24,547 bases of DNA from Saliniplasma sp051745305 (GCA_051745305.1 JBNJDY010000022.1:1-24547), one strand, 5' to 3'; counted from the stretch's first letter, positions 1 to 8,316 are shown. Notes: generated from the sequence alone by a model not told the origin. Numbers and translations: made by a program.

Positions 1-2
1 AC

Positions 3-554
3 GGTGAAGCCAAAAGTATCTACGAACCACATTACATCCAGCTGGGTAAACAGAGTTTCAGGTCCGTGAAAGAGGACGAGATGAAGTACGATATCGCCAG
101 TTATATAATCGAAGAGATGGAATACTATCCTGACCACATCTTTGTTCTAGGTCCCGGATCTACAACAGCAGAGATCCAGAAGATCTTGGATATTGGACAT
201 ACGATATTAGGTGTTGACATCTTAAAGAATAAAGAGATTTTACAGTTAGACGTGGCTGAAAAAGATATATTAGAGGCTGCAAAAGATGCTGCAGGGATCA
301 AGATCGTGGTTTCCATGATAGGTAACCAAGGATTCTTTTTGGGACGGGGTAATCAGCAGATCAGTCCAGATGTAGTTAAGAAAGCTGGATTGAACAATAT
401 CTACATATTAGCAACCCCTACAAAATTGAAGAAAACTCCCTATCTTAGAGCTGACACTGGTGATGAAGAACTCGATGAGATGATCCGAGAGAAAGGTTAC
501 ATGAAAGTGGTCAGAGCGTTCCGTGAATACAGGCTGGTCAAAGTTCAGGTTTGA
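3..554 (+). CDS. ATP-NAD kinase family protein, C-terminal part (5' end outside window)
   Basis: The reading frame is open from base 3, so the gene enters from outside the window; the GTG at 66 is only an internal codon. About 183 residues are visible. Segments such as VLGPGSTTAEIQKIL, TILGVDIL, VVSMIGNQGFFLGRGNQQISP and IYILATPTKL match the C-terminal half of the ATP-NAD kinase-like family (COG3199), relatives of NAD kinase that phosphorylate NAD to NADP. The GNQGFxxGRGNQQxSP stretch is the most recognisable part. The N-terminal GGxGG-type nucleotide loop lies off the window, so activity cannot be judged. It converges on the MFS gene, with 12 bases between the stop codons. The family call is fairly secure; the exact substrate is inferred. 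Confidence 0.8.
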   Translation, partial: GEAKSIYEPHYIQLGKQSFRSVKEDEMKYDIASYIIEEMEYYPDHIFVLGPGSTTAEIQKILDIGHTILGVDILKNKEILQLDVAEKDILEAAKDAAGIKIVVSMIGNQGFFLGRGNQQISPDVVKKAGLNNIYILATPTKLKKTPYLRADTGDEELDEMIREKGYMKVVRAFREYRLVKVQV

Positions 555-566
555 TTGTAATCAAGA

Positions 567-1817
567 CTAATCGCGTTTTACCCGTTTAGACACCTCTTTT
601 ACTGGGAGTATCAAACCAACGAAGATAAGTACTCCTGCTCCGAAGAAAAATGCCATGCTTATTCCGAACGAATCGGCTAGAAAGCCAAGTATTGGAGCTA
701 TCACGATACCTACTATCGAGCGAAGTTGGTTATGCCCGCTCAAGAGGGTCGCTCTAGTGTTTGGCTCTATTATATCACCTAGATATCCAACTACCATAGG
801 TTTTCTTAGGTTGTATAAGGTGAAGAAAAAGAAAAATGCAGCGATAGCAAGGAAAGCTATATCGAAGTGAAGAAATAAGGCGACAGCTAGAAACGCAGAA
901 GCCATTATGAAGTACAGGAGATTCAGAGCTTTAGACATATTTCCCGTCTTCTCCATCAAGGAAGCTGACTTTCTAGAAGAGACAAAACTGTTCATGTAAA
1001 CGAAAAAATAGACTACTCCTACCATTACTGCAGTTCGCTGGTCCTGATTTTCGATATATAACAGGAAAGGTAAACTGATTGCGAAAGTATTCACTATGGG
1101 TGACAGGTAATCTTTGGATATCTTAAAGAAAGAATCGTAAATCGAAGCGTTTATCATCATCTTCCCGAGTTCGGGACGATCGAAAAATTGCCTAAAACTT
1201 TCTTTCAGATGTTTGATTGTGTTCTCAAAAGAAACACCCGATGGTTCCCCATCAAGGCTTTTTGGATAACTGAGCATCAGGAAGAAAGCAAGCAGATAAG
1301 GGAATATCGTAACGAGGAATATGACATTGTAATTCTGGAAGTAGTAAACGATGACTCCAGCAAGGATCGCTGAGACAGCTGAACCCAAACGAGAGGCTGA
1401 TCTAGTCTTTCCATAATATTCAACTTTTTTACCCGACATTTCTTCTTCGTCTAGATGTTCCATTATCATAGATTTATGAGTGCCAGAACGGAAAGTTTCA
1501 CCTAATGCGAATAGCAGCATTGCAGGGATAAAAAGTAAGAACGAACTGAATTGATAAAATATGATAAACGATAATATATAGGAAGCAAAAGCAGTCGCCA
1601 TAGCTCTTCTTCTCCCAGTAAGATCAGCAATTATCCCAGTAGGTGTCTCCATCAATAATGTCGATGTTTCACGAATCGAAATCAAAACCCCTATCTGGAA
1701 ATAATTTAATCCATTAGCCAGAAAGAAAAGGTAAAGGAAAGGTTCGAAGAATCTGAGATTCTTTAAAAACCCATAAGATGAGAATCTAATAAGCATAACT
1801 TTTTTTGGATCCCACAT
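567..1817 (-). CDS. MFS transporter
   Basis: A 416-residue, strongly hydrophobic protein with about 10 to 12 membrane-spanning segments, the size of a major facilitator superfamily permease. After the second helix, GIIADLTGRRRAM (residues about 62-74) fits the MFS loop 2-3 signature GxxaDrxGRR. A second cytoplasmic-loop motif, GYLGDIIEPNTRATLLSG, lies in the C-terminal half and resembles that of multidrug- or sugar-type MFS members. The substrate cannot be read from sequence. The start is ATG 1817; an in-frame ATG seven codons later is an alternative. A TATA-like stretch lies at about 1829-1838, so the mRNA would have little or no leader. It is transcribed in the same direction as the PAP2 gene upstream, separated by about 64 AT-rich bases. 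Confidence 0.85.
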   Translation of the reverse strand: MWDPKKVMLIRFSSYGFLKNLRFFEPFLYLFFLANGLNYFQIGVLISIRETSTLLMETPTGIIADLTGRRRAMATAFASYILSFIIFYQFSSFLLFIPAMLLFALGETFRSGTHKSMIMEHLDEEEMSGKKVEYYGKTRSASRLGSAVSAILAGVIVYYFQNYNVIFLVTIFPYLLAFFLMLSYPKSLDGEPSGVSFENTIKHLKESFRQFFDRPELGKMMINASIYDSFFKISKDYLSPIVNTFAISLPFLLYIENQDQRTAVMVGVVYFFVYMNSFVSSRKSASLMEKTGNMSKALNLLYFIMASAFLAVALFLHFDIAFLAIAAFFFFFTLYNLRKPMVVGYLGDIIEPNTRATLLSGHNQLRSIVGIVIAPILGFLADSFGISMAFFFGAGVLIFVGLILPVKEVSKRVKRD

Positions 1818-1881
1818 TGAGAATGGGTATTATATGAAAATAATTAAAATTGTTGGTAAATGTAGAATTGATATGTTTTCT

Positions 1882-2571
1882 TTATCTTCTAAACCTGCAA
1901 AAAATGTTTTTTTCTAAGTGATCACCGATCGATTCAATTTGCTTATCGATTAGAGGATGCTGGTATAGAGTAGGTATTAAAACCACGATCGTAGCTGCTA
2001 GTAGGAATCCTCCGATTATATCGGTCAGATAATGAAAGCCCACAAAAACCCTTGAGTAAGCAGTGATGACCGCAGCAGCTGTAAGTGTGGAAAAATAAAG
2101 ATAGTTATGATCTTTCTGATAAACATAATACACTACATAAAGACCGATAAAGACAGCAAAGGACATCGTCGCATGGCCGCTTGGATAAGCGAAACTCCCT
2201 CTATGGAACAGAAAAATAGTAGGTCTGGGTCTGCCTATGATCAATTTTAGAAGTGGGTAAGATATAAAAGAAAAAAAAACTATAGATAGATACGAAATAC
2301 CTTGAGGATAGGATTTTTCTTTAACGAAATAAACAAACCCATAAAGGAAAGTGAGGTAAAGAGGAATATCCGTATAGGTGAAAATGATCGTCACACTTAA
2401 TGGGAGTTCTTTAGAATAACTTACCCAGAAACGAACTATGGAAACATCCATGGAATCGACTATTCCAAATACCACTAAACCTGTCAATACAGAGAATGAA
2501 ACCGCGAAGAAGAATCCAAGGGTAAAATTCCATTTGATTGAACTTTTTTCAGAAGGAGGTCCTTTCATCAA
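1882..2571 (-). CDS. PAP2-superfamily membrane phosphatase
   Basis: A 229-residue integral membrane protein with five or six hydrophobic helices. All three PAP2 acid-phosphatase motifs are present: K109...R114-PRP, PSGH (130-133), and S173-R174...H180...D184. These form the vanadium-haloperoxidase-like active site that removes phosphate from lipid phosphates such as phosphatidate or polyprenyl diphosphate; His180 would be the nucleophile and His133 the acid. The natural substrate is not evident. In an archaeon it may recycle a polyprenyl-phosphate glycan carrier, which is inference. The two tandem ATGs at 2571 and 2568 are both possible starts. The gene is divergent from the SatA-like acetyltransferase, with a TATA-like GATTTAAATC near 2591-2602. 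Confidence 0.88.
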   Translation of the reverse strand: MMKGPPSEKSSIKWNFTLGFFFAVSFSVLTGLVVFGIVDSMDVSIVRFWVSYSKELPLSVTIIFTYTDIPLYLTFLYGFVYFVKEKSYPQGISYLSIVFFSFISYPLLKLIIGRPRPTIFLFHRGSFAYPSGHATMSFAVFIGLYVVYYVYQKDHNYLYFSTLTAAAVITAYSRVFVGFHYLTDIIGGFLLAATIVVLIPTLYQHPLIDKQIESIGDHLEKNIFCRFRR

Positions 2572-2652
2572 CCGTTCAACAATCGTTTTAGATTTAAATC
2601 TTTACCCTATCTGCTGTAAAAAACCTTATAACGATAACGTGAATGATAATGT

Positions 2653-3234
2653 ATGGACATCAGGTTAAAAGAGATATCATTCGAAGAGATAGATGAATAT
2701 GTTGAAATCCCAATTACATTCAAGGTCAACCGCATATATGATATCAGGCTGATCGATGAGGGGCTAGGTGGCATCAAGCTGGTAGAGAAGGAGCTCGATG
2801 AAAACTACATGAAGGATTATGGTGACGACTCAGATTTAAAAGGATTGGAAGATGAGTTCGACACGTCCAACTGGGGATTTTTTACTGCTTATGTAGAAGA
2901 CGAGTTGGTCGGTGGAGTGATCATAGCTTACGATACAGAAGGTGTCAACATGCTGTCCGGTCGAGACGATATGGCTGTTGTTTGGGATATAAGAGTCCAC
3001 CCCGAGTACAGAGGAAAAGGTGTTGGGTACAAACTGTTCAAAAAAGCTGTGGATTGGTCAAAAAAAAGAGATTGTAAACTTTTGAAAGTAGAAACTCAGA
3101 ACATCAACGTCCCCGCATGTAGATTTTATGTTCGACAGGGGTGTAAGTTGGGATGTATCGATAGATATGCTTACAGTAAGGAAGAAAATTTATCCCACGA
3201 GGTCATGTTGCTTTGGTATCTTGAATTAAGGTGA
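2653..3234 (+). CDS. GNAT acetyltransferase, streptothricin-acetyltransferase-like
   Basis: 193 residues. The acetyl-CoA-binding motif A is clear: WDIRVHPEYRGKGVGYKLF, with R120-x-x-G-x-G125. It is followed by LLKVETQNINVPACRFYVRQGC and a terminal VMLLWYLEL. This combination is typical of the SatA/streptothricin N-acetyltransferase branch of GNAT enzymes. Members acetylate amino groups of antibiotics, small molecules or proteins with acetyl-CoA. Resistance activity is not implied here; an endogenous amine substrate is equally possible. A TATA-like CTTATAAC at about 2624-2631 lies 26 bases before the ATG and suggests a leaderless transcript. The downstream GNAT gene begins six bases after this stop codon, and its ribosome-binding site overlaps the end of this gene. 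Confidence 0.85.
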   Translation: MDIRLKEISFEEIDEYVEIPITFKVNRIYDIRLIDEGLGGIKLVEKELDENYMKDYGDDSDLKGLEDEFDTSNWGFFTAYVEDELVGGVIIAYDTEGVNMLSGRDDMAVVWDIRVHPEYRGKGVGYKLFKKAVDWSKKRDCKLLKVETQNINVPACRFYVRQGCKLGCIDRYAYSKEENLSHEVMLLWYLELR

Positions 3235-3239
3235 GTCAG

Positions 3240-3803
3240 ATGAGAAACAGATACACCGTGATCGCTGAAGGAAAGAACATATTGTTGAGAGATGGTATTA
3301 AATCGGATATCGAAAGTTATATCAAATGGTGGGATGAAGGTGAATGGCAGGAATACGATGCTCCGTGGGAAGTTGAAAATCAAGACTTGCCCAAGAAAAA
3401 AAGAAGGAAACTATTCAAGAAACTTTACATGGGCGAAAAGGAACACCCCAGAAAAAGAGCCATAATATCATCTAAAGAAAAAGTTCCCATCGGATGGGTG
3501 AACAGGTACCAGGACAGAAACGATCTTGAATTTTGGTACATAGGGATAGATATCTGCGAAGACGAGTACCTAGAAAAGGGATTTGGCACAAAAGCTCTTG
3601 AATTGTGGATCGACTACCTATTTGAAAATTCAAATATCCATAAGATCGCTCTACGGACATATTCCTTTAACAAACGGATGCAGAAGGTCGCAGAAAAACT
3701 CGGATTCGTTGAAGAAGGTGTTGAAAGGGAAGTCAAAAAATGGAAAGGGGAATACATCGATCTTTTAGATTACGGCTTATTACGGGAAGATTGGGAAAGG
3801 TGA
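3240..3803 (+). CDS. GNAT acetyltransferase, RimJ/RimL type
   Basis: 187 residues from ATG 3240. An upstream in-frame GTG at 3231 is less likely because it forms part of the Shine-Dalgarno motif GGTG (3230-3233), which sits six bases before this ATG. FWYIGIDICEDEYLEKGFGTKALELW and the C-terminal RMQKVAEKLGFVEEGVER match the COG1670 (RimJ/RimL) N-acetyltransferase family. This family acetylates N-terminal alpha-amino groups of ribosomal proteins or small amines. Motif A carries G-F-G where many members have GxG/A, so cofactor binding looks intact. It is in an operon with the preceding GNAT gene. The two are different subfamilies, so this is not a recent duplication. The substrate is unknown. 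Confidence 0.85.
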   Translation: MRNRYTVIAEGKNILLRDGIKSDIESYIKWWDEGEWQEYDAPWEVENQDLPKKKRRKLFKKLYMGEKEHPRKRAIISSKEKVPIGWVNRYQDRNDLEFWYIGIDICEDEYLEKGFGTKALELWIDYLFENSNIHKIALRTYSFNKRMQKVAEKLGFVEEGVEREVKKWKGEYIDLLDYGLLREDWER

Positions 3804-3989
3804 ATTTGAAATCTAGATAGACTACCAAGGTAAACCTCTTTACTCTTTCATTCACCCTCATTTGCGGATTAGTAGTATTTATTATAATAGATAATAGTTT
3901 TGATTGTAGTTTAACTTAAAGAACTGGTATTTCCATCTAACAAGAATTGTCCATACTGCACGGAACAAATACTATATCTAGTTACTTTT

Positions 3990-4367
3990 TTATCGTTGGT
4001 CCGGTGGTGGAGGAGTATTATGCTGTGATCTTCCAATTGATCTTGCAGAACCTCCTTTGAGTTTTACTGCAGTACCATAGGCGAGAATTTCAGCTCCGCC
4101 TTTTGTAATCTGGGCGGTGGTAAATCTAACGTTCACCACCGCATCTGCTCCCAATGATTGGGCTTCCTGAATCATCCTTCCGACTGCTTCTTCTCTAGCA
4201 TCGATCATAAGATCTGAGTACGCTTTTAGTTCTCCCCCGAATATGTTTCTTATACCTTGAGTGATATCTCTTACAAAATTTTTTGCTCTTACTGTATTAC
4301 CTCTGACAATACCTAAGTTCTGAACTATCTCCTCACCTGCTATGTCCTCTGTGTTAGTTATCCGCAT
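3990..4367 (-). CDS. YbjQ/UPF0145 (DUF74) family protein
   Basis: 125 residues. The whole YbjQ-type domain is present: TNTEDIAGEEIVQNLGIVRG at the N terminus, then ARxEAVGRMIQEAQSLGADAVVNVRF and LAYGTAVKL. These are the family hallmarks, sometimes named a heavy-metal-binding domain; its biochemical role is not settled. The family protein normally ends near AVKL (residue about 106). Here a polar tail of about 18 residues follows, containing SQHNTPPPPDQR, which looks disordered. The TATA-like TTTAAAT at about 4394-4400 is about 28 bases from the ATG, pointing to a leaderless mRNA. It is divergent from the glyA-like gene and convergent with the GNAT pair. The 186 bases between it and the GNAT pair are AT-rich; I see no gene there. 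Confidence 0.85.
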   Translation of the reverse strand: MRITNTEDIAGEEIVQNLGIVRGNTVRAKNFVRDITQGIRNIFGGELKAYSDLMIDAREEAVGRMIQEAQSLGADAVVNVRFTTAQITKGGAEILAYGTAVKLKGGSARSIGRSQHNTPPPPDQR

Positions 4368-4433
4368 AGTTTATTTTAAATAAAAGGATTATTTAAATTT
4401 TGGTTTTTATATCACTCAACTGACTTATCATTA

Positions 4434-4473
4434 AGTATATAAAAATGAGAAATTATTGTGTTAAGAATAGAGG
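4434..4473 (+). promoter_or_regulatory. Promoter and ribosome-binding site of the glyA-glnA operon
   Basis: A TATA box (TATATAAA, 4436-4443) is followed by a GAGG motif at 4470-4473, seven bases before ATG 4481. Transcription starting about 25 bases after the TATA box gives a leader of roughly 15 to 20 bases carrying the GAGG. An upstream ATG at 4445 overlaps the end of the TATA element and so cannot be the start if this promoter is used. Confidence 0.6.
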
Positions 4474-4480
4474 CATATCC

Positions 4481-5584
4481 ATGAATGATCCTAAGATCGA
4501 AGAACTTATAGAAAAGCATGAAACGTTGAGAGGAGAAGGCATCAACCTTGTGGCTTCCGAGAATTATGTTTCAGATGATGTGAAAAGAGCATTGTCTTCG
4601 GACCTTGCTGGAAGGTATCACTCGGATTATTATGGAGGTACTAAACCAGCTCGTGAAATACTGGATAGAACGGAAGAGTTGGTCAAAGAACTGTTCCAGG
4701 TAAAATACGCTTTGATCAAACTTATATCGGGTAACCTGTGTGACCTTAACGTTTTATTTTCATTCACAGAGCCCGGTGACCAGATAGCCATGATGGACTA
4801 TACCAACGGAGGATACCCATTAGGTTTGGAAAAATTCAACAGGAGAAGAGTTTCCCTCCCAGTGAAAGAGGGAACGTTCGAGATCGATGTTGATAAGGCT
4901 GAAGAAACGTATCGAAATAATGATGTCAAACTTACTATATTGGGGTCATCTTACATCCCATTCCTACATCCAGTTGAAGAGATCGTTGAGATAGGTGAAA
5001 GATATTCCGATGATCATGTATGTGTATTCGACGGTTCTCACGTTCTAGGCTTGATAGGTACTGGGGCATTTCAAGATCCACTTGATGAAGGTGCTGAAGT
5101 GTTGATAGGTAGCACCCACAAGTCTTTCTATGGACCTCAAGGTGGGATGATCTTAACTGATTTTGAAAAACATGTTGATACGTTATGCAAGTATATAGAG
5201 ATCGATCTAGAAACCGGGATCGGTTTGATAGATAATCCCCATGTAAACAGGATAGCTGGACTAGGTATGGCAATAGAAGAGATGTTGGACGATGGAGGTT
5301 ACGGTGAACGGGTTGTTAAAAACGGTAAAGTGCTCGCTAAAAGCTTGGATGAGTTCGGTGTTCCTATGAAATTTGCTGAAAAAGGTTATACCGAATCACA
5401 CCAGATATTTTTAGATTTAGATGAGGAAGAAACCATGAAATTCTGTAAGACGTTGGAAAGAGAAGGTATCTTCATAGATATAACAGGAAGGATCGGCGTG
5501 GCCGAAGTTACTCATCGAGGATTGGGTCCTGAAGATATGCGTAGGATCGCTGAGAAAATCTCAGAGATTTATAAAAAGATTTAA
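4481..5584 (+). CDS. glyA: Serine hydroxymethyltransferase-like PLP enzyme (archaeal type)
   Basis: 367 residues from ATG 4481. SHMT interconverts serine and glycine, moving a one-carbon unit to a tetrahydropterin. The N-terminal NLVASENYVSDDVKRAL is the SHMT signature, D184-GSH187 is the cofactor-binding Asp/His pair, and STHK214SFYGPQGG contains the lysine that would hold pyridoxal phosphate. It is shorter than bacterial SHMT (about 410-430). The usual SGSQAN loop reads SGNLCDLN, and the C-terminal GIRLGTPALTTRG region is shortened to GRIGVAEVTHRG; both trends occur in archaeal SHMT-type proteins. Another fold-type I aldolase activity is possible. It is followed after 26 bases by glnA in the same direction, so the two are probably co-transcribed. 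The pterin cofactor used cannot be told. Confidence 0.82.
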   Translation: MNDPKIEELIEKHETLRGEGINLVASENYVSDDVKRALSSDLAGRYHSDYYGGTKPAREILDRTEELVKELFQVKYALIKLISGNLCDLNVLFSFTEPGDQIAMMDYTNGGYPLGLEKFNRRRVSLPVKEGTFEIDVDKAEETYRNNDVKLTILGSSYIPFLHPVEEIVEIGERYSDDHVCVFDGSHVLGLIGTGAFQDPLDEGAEVLIGSTHKSFYGPQGGMILTDFEKHVDTLCKYIEIDLETGIGLIDNPHVNRIAGLGMAIEEMLDDGGYGERVVKNGKVLAKSLDEFGVPMKFAEKGYTESHQIFLDLDEEETMKFCKTLEREGIFIDITGRIGVAEVTHRGLGPEDMRRIAEKISEIYKKI

Positions 5585-5610
5585 TATGAGAGGGGTATAA
5601 GGGTTCGCAG

Positions 5611-6894
5611 GTGCTCAAGTTGGATAGAAACATAAATATTCCGGAAGATGTCGACTCAGTAGCTTTGAAGTTCCTTGATTTACAAGGTAGAGTCAGGGAG
5701 ATACGTATAATGCCCGATATGCTGGGTGTGATCCTTAAAGATGGGATGAGTTTTGATTCCTCTAATGTAGGTTTTACAGATGTCTCAGAGAGTGACATGG
5801 TAGCTGTTCCAGATCCGAATAGTTATAGAGTCTTAGAGTATGATGACGAGAAGGTGGCAGTTTTCCTATGTGAAATGCACTGGTCTGACGGAACTTTGTT
5901 TAAAGGAGATCCTCGTAATCTATTGAAAACCACCGTTAAAGAATTGAATGAACAGGGCATGAATATCAGGGTTAAACCTGAATATGAATTTCATATTTTA
6001 GATAAGGAAACAAAAGAACCTATAGATACTGGTAGGTACATAGATGGGAGGAGTGAATACACCGACATAATCGGTAAGCTGATAAAATTAGTCAGGGACC
6101 TTGACATGAAGGTTGAGAAGATCCATCACGAAGCCGGTCATGGACAATTTGAGATTGAACCCATGCCCTACGATGACACATTGAGAGCTGCTGACGATTT
6201 TCTTTTCGTTAAAGATCTGGTAAAAAGAGAAGCTGAAAAATATGGGGCAATAGCCACATTCATGCCAAAACCAGTGATGGATGATGCCGGTAACGGGATG
6301 CATGTACATCTATCGATTATGAAAGATGGAAAATATCTGTTTTCACCAGATGAGTTGAACGATGAAGCAAAAGGCTTTGTCGGTGGTTTATTAGAACATG
6401 CTAAGGCACTTTCTGCAGTGTGCTGTCCAACTATAAACTCATATAAAAGATTGATTCCAGGGTACGAGGCACCAGTCTATATTTCATGGGGCGGAGAGAA
6501 CAGGAGCGTTCTAGTGAGGATACCCGCTTATGGAAACGAAGAGGAATCAAAAGGTCGGGTAGAATTTAGAGCCGGCGATGCTACCGCCAATATCTATCTT
6601 ATGTTGAACTCATTGATCAAAGCTGGATTGGACGGTATGGATAAAGGGTTGGATCCTGGTGAAGAGATGAGAGATAACCTCTTTGAAATGAAAGAGGATG
6701 AGATACTTGAAAGAGGTATCAAACTACTTCCAGAAAGTCTCAACGAAGCACTAGATGAATTAGAGAAAGATGAGGTTGTATCTGATTCGCTTGAGGAGTC
6801 CTACGAACATTACCTTCGTTTGAAAAGGATGGAGTGTAAAGACTTCAAGGAGAAGGTTACAGATTGGGAACTAAAGAATTATTTAGAGTTCTAA
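5611..6894 (+). CDS. glnA: Glutamine synthetase, type I (alpha-like)
   Basis: 427 residues. It would make glutamine from glutamate, ammonia and ATP. Visible motifs are PEYEF (E124, E126), HHEAGHGQFEIE with E174 and E181, the ATP/metal segment MPKPVMDDAGNGMHVHLS (220-234, H231) and NSYKRLIPGYEAPVYISW (276-293). The C terminus WELKNYLEF lacks the adenylylation site of the GSI-beta group. Two signatures deviate: the usual GSSIxGF near residue 50 is DSSNVGF, and the usual RxPDPxANPY is RAGDATANIY. A GS-like gamma-glutamyl ligase with another amine substrate is therefore possible. The start is GTG, with AAGGG seven bases upstream. It is tightly placed after glyA. Confidence 0.85.
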   Translation: MLKLDRNINIPEDVDSVALKFLDLQGRVREIRIMPDMLGVILKDGMSFDSSNVGFTDVSESDMVAVPDPNSYRVLEYDDEKVAVFLCEMHWSDGTLFKGDPRNLLKTTVKELNEQGMNIRVKPEYEFHILDKETKEPIDTGRYIDGRSEYTDIIGKLIKLVRDLDMKVEKIHHEAGHGQFEIEPMPYDDTLRAADDFLFVKDLVKREAEKYGAIATFMPKPVMDDAGNGMHVHLSIMKDGKYLFSPDELNDEAKGFVGGLLEHAKALSAVCCPTINSYKRLIPGYEAPVYISWGGENRSVLVRIPAYGNEEESKGRVEFRAGDATANIYLMLNSLIKAGLDGMDKGLDPGEEMRDNLFEMKEDEILERGIKLLPESLNEALDELEKDEVVSDSLEESYEHYLRLKRMECKDFKEKVTDWELKNYLEF

Positions 6895-6933
6895 TACCCT
6901 AAACTTAATATCTTAAGATTACATCGTTATAAT

Positions 6934-7221
6934 ATGGTCGAAACTACCAAGGTTGAAGGTGAAAAAGACGAGCACAAAGTGAAGCTATTCACACTCAGCA
7001 CATGTGCATGGTGTAAAAAAACTAAGAAACTGTTAGAAGGGGAAGGTGTAGAGTACGAGTACATTGACATCGATCTTTTAGAGGGTGATGAACGAAAAGA
7101 AGTCATGGAAGAGTTCAAAGAATATAATCCGAAAAAGAACTGTCCCACCATCGTGGTTGATGAAGGCGATACTGTTATAGTAGGGTACATGGAAGACAAG
7201 ATAAAGGAAGTGCTGTGCTGA
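6934..7221 (+). CDS. Glutaredoxin-like protein
   Basis: 95 residues with a thioredoxin fold. The redox site is C24-A-W-C27 in LSTCAWCKKTKKLL, the cis-proline is P71 in NCPTIVV, and VIVGY follows as the expected glycine turn. Such proteins move electrons by thiol-disulfide exchange. The charged first 14 residues precede the fold. The stop codon overlaps the ATG of the ferredoxin-thioredoxin reductase gene by one base, so the two are co-translated. This strongly suggests that the reductase reduces this glutaredoxin. A TATA-like TTAATATC at about 6905-6912 lies about 26 bases before the ATG, suggesting a leaderless mRNA. Confidence 0.88.
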   Translation: MVETTKVEGEKDEHKVKLFTLSTCAWCKKTKKLLEGEGVEYEYIDIDLLEGDERKEVMEEFKEYNPKKNCPTIVVDEGDTVIVGYMEDKIKEVLC

Positions 7222-7733
7222 TGAAGGATTACGAAGAGATGCTCGAGTACGTTAAAAAAGATGCTGAAGAGAATGGATATAAAATCTGTCCTGACGAGGA
7301 TCTACTGGAGGATCTTATAGAGGGTCTTGTAGAAAATGAAAAACGGTACGGTTACGCAAGCTGTCCATGCAGGGCTGCTAGTGGTGTGAAACAGTACGAT
7401 GTGGACATAATATGTCCCTGTGAATACAGAGATGCTGATGTTAACGAATACGGTATGTGTTACTGCGGACTTTTCGTATCTGAAGAAGTACATAAAGACC
7501 CTTCTAAGCTGGGATCGATACCTGAGAGAAGACCAGAATCTATAATCGACGCAGGTATGGAAGCAAAAGAGCATGGAGTGGATGAATTGGAACAAGTTAG
7601 TGAAGAAAAGGAAGAGATCAAAGTCTGGAGATGTACTGTATGCGGTTATCTAGCCGCTAGAGAAGAACCTCCTCCGATCTGTCCGATATGTAAAGCTAAA
7701 GCAGAACGATTTGTGGAATTTGAATTGGGTTGA
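7221..7733 (+). CDS. Ferredoxin-thioredoxin reductase catalytic subunit fused to a rubredoxin-like domain
   Basis: 170 residues from ATG 7221. An in-frame GTG six bases earlier lies inside the preceding gene; GGAAG at 7206-7210 is better spaced for the ATG. The FTR catalytic core has the full set of cysteines: CPC (48, 50), CPC (65, 67) and CYC (80, 82). In plant FTR these build a [4Fe-4S] cluster next to a redox disulfide that reduces a thioredoxin partner with electrons from ferredoxin. After an acidic linker, residues 136-160 form a rubredoxin-like iron site with C138-x2-C141 and C154-x2-C157. The second domain could relay electrons within one polypeptide, which is inference. Its stop directly abuts the stop of the convergent DUF99 gene. 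Confidence 0.9.
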   Translation: MKDYEEMLEYVKKDAEENGYKICPDEDLLEDLIEGLVENEKRYGYASCPCRAASGVKQYDVDIICPCEYRDADVNEYGMCYCGLFVSEEVHKDPSKLGSIPERRPESIIDAGMEAKEHGVDELEQVSEEKEEIKVWRCTVCGYLAAREEPPPICPICKAKAERFVEFELG

Positions 7734-8315
7734 TCAAGGTTTGCCCTTAGATTCTCCCATAACTATACCTGAAGCGACTATGTGACTAATCCTGAGAGGT
7801 TCTGGAATTCTACCTCTAATTGTGAAAAGTTTTATGACCCTTTCAGCCTCAGAGATGTCGGTACCTTCAACTTGAATGAAGATCGGTTTATGATCAGTTT
7901 CCATTCTGTGAATATCACCGGAAGATATCTTAACGAATTTATTTTCCCAGTCTGAAAGATGGTTTTCCATAGCCTTTTTTATTTTTACGAAATTAGGTTC
8001 ATTTCTGGAGATACTCACAGCCGGTATACCTGTTTCTTCCCACAATTTTTTTAGATCTATCAGATTGAAACCGCCTAGAGCTGCACCGTCGGTCATTATC
8101 ATGTACGGTTGTTCAGCAAATCTTGAAGATGAGATCATCTGAATAAGTTGGTCTGTAGCATCTACACCATCGACTTTTACTCTTGTCGATAAAATTCCCT
8201 CTAAATAATTAGGTGCTCGAACTACGCTACCCACTACTAAAACATCCTCATCTTCGAATTTGAACGGTGCATCATCGATACCTATTACCCTCAATTTCTG
8301 TTTCAAACTGATCAC
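7734..8315 (-). CDS. DUF99 family protein (endonuclease V-like fold)
   Basis: 193 residues. LRVIGIDDAPF near the N terminus, VLVVGSVVRAPNYLEGIL, and VDGVDATDQLIQMI are hallmarks of the archaeal DUF99/COG1628 family. This family is related in fold to endonuclease V (RNase H-like), and its reaction is not established. The acidic residues in GIDD and VDGVDATD sit where endonuclease V carries metal ligands. It is the last gene of a three-gene operon after pth2, with one base between them. The GTG start at 8315 is part of a GGTG that would also serve TTG 8306, so the true start may be nine bases later. Its context beside pth2 suggests a housekeeping nucleic-acid role, which is inference. Confidence 0.85.
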   Translation of the reverse strand: MISLKQKLRVIGIDDAPFKFEDEDVLVVGSVVRAPNYLEGILSTRVKVDGVDATDQLIQMISSSRFAEQPYMIMTDGAALGGFNLIDLKKLWEETGIPAVSISRNEPNFVKIKKAMENHLSDWENKFVKISSGDIHRMETDHKPIFIQVEGTDISEAERVIKLFTIRGRIPEPLRISHIVASGIVMGESKGKP

Positions 8316-8316
8316 C

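Noticed and set aside
3804..3989. Possible small gene or RNA between the GNAT pair and the YbjQ-like gene
   Set aside because: The stretch is AT-rich, and I found no start with a ribosome-binding site, no long inverted repeat and no RNA fold I could support.
4445..4480. Upstream ATG for the SHMT-like gene
   Set aside because: It overlaps the end of the TATA box TATATAAA (4436-4443) and so would not be transcribed; ATG 4481 has GAGG at the right distance.
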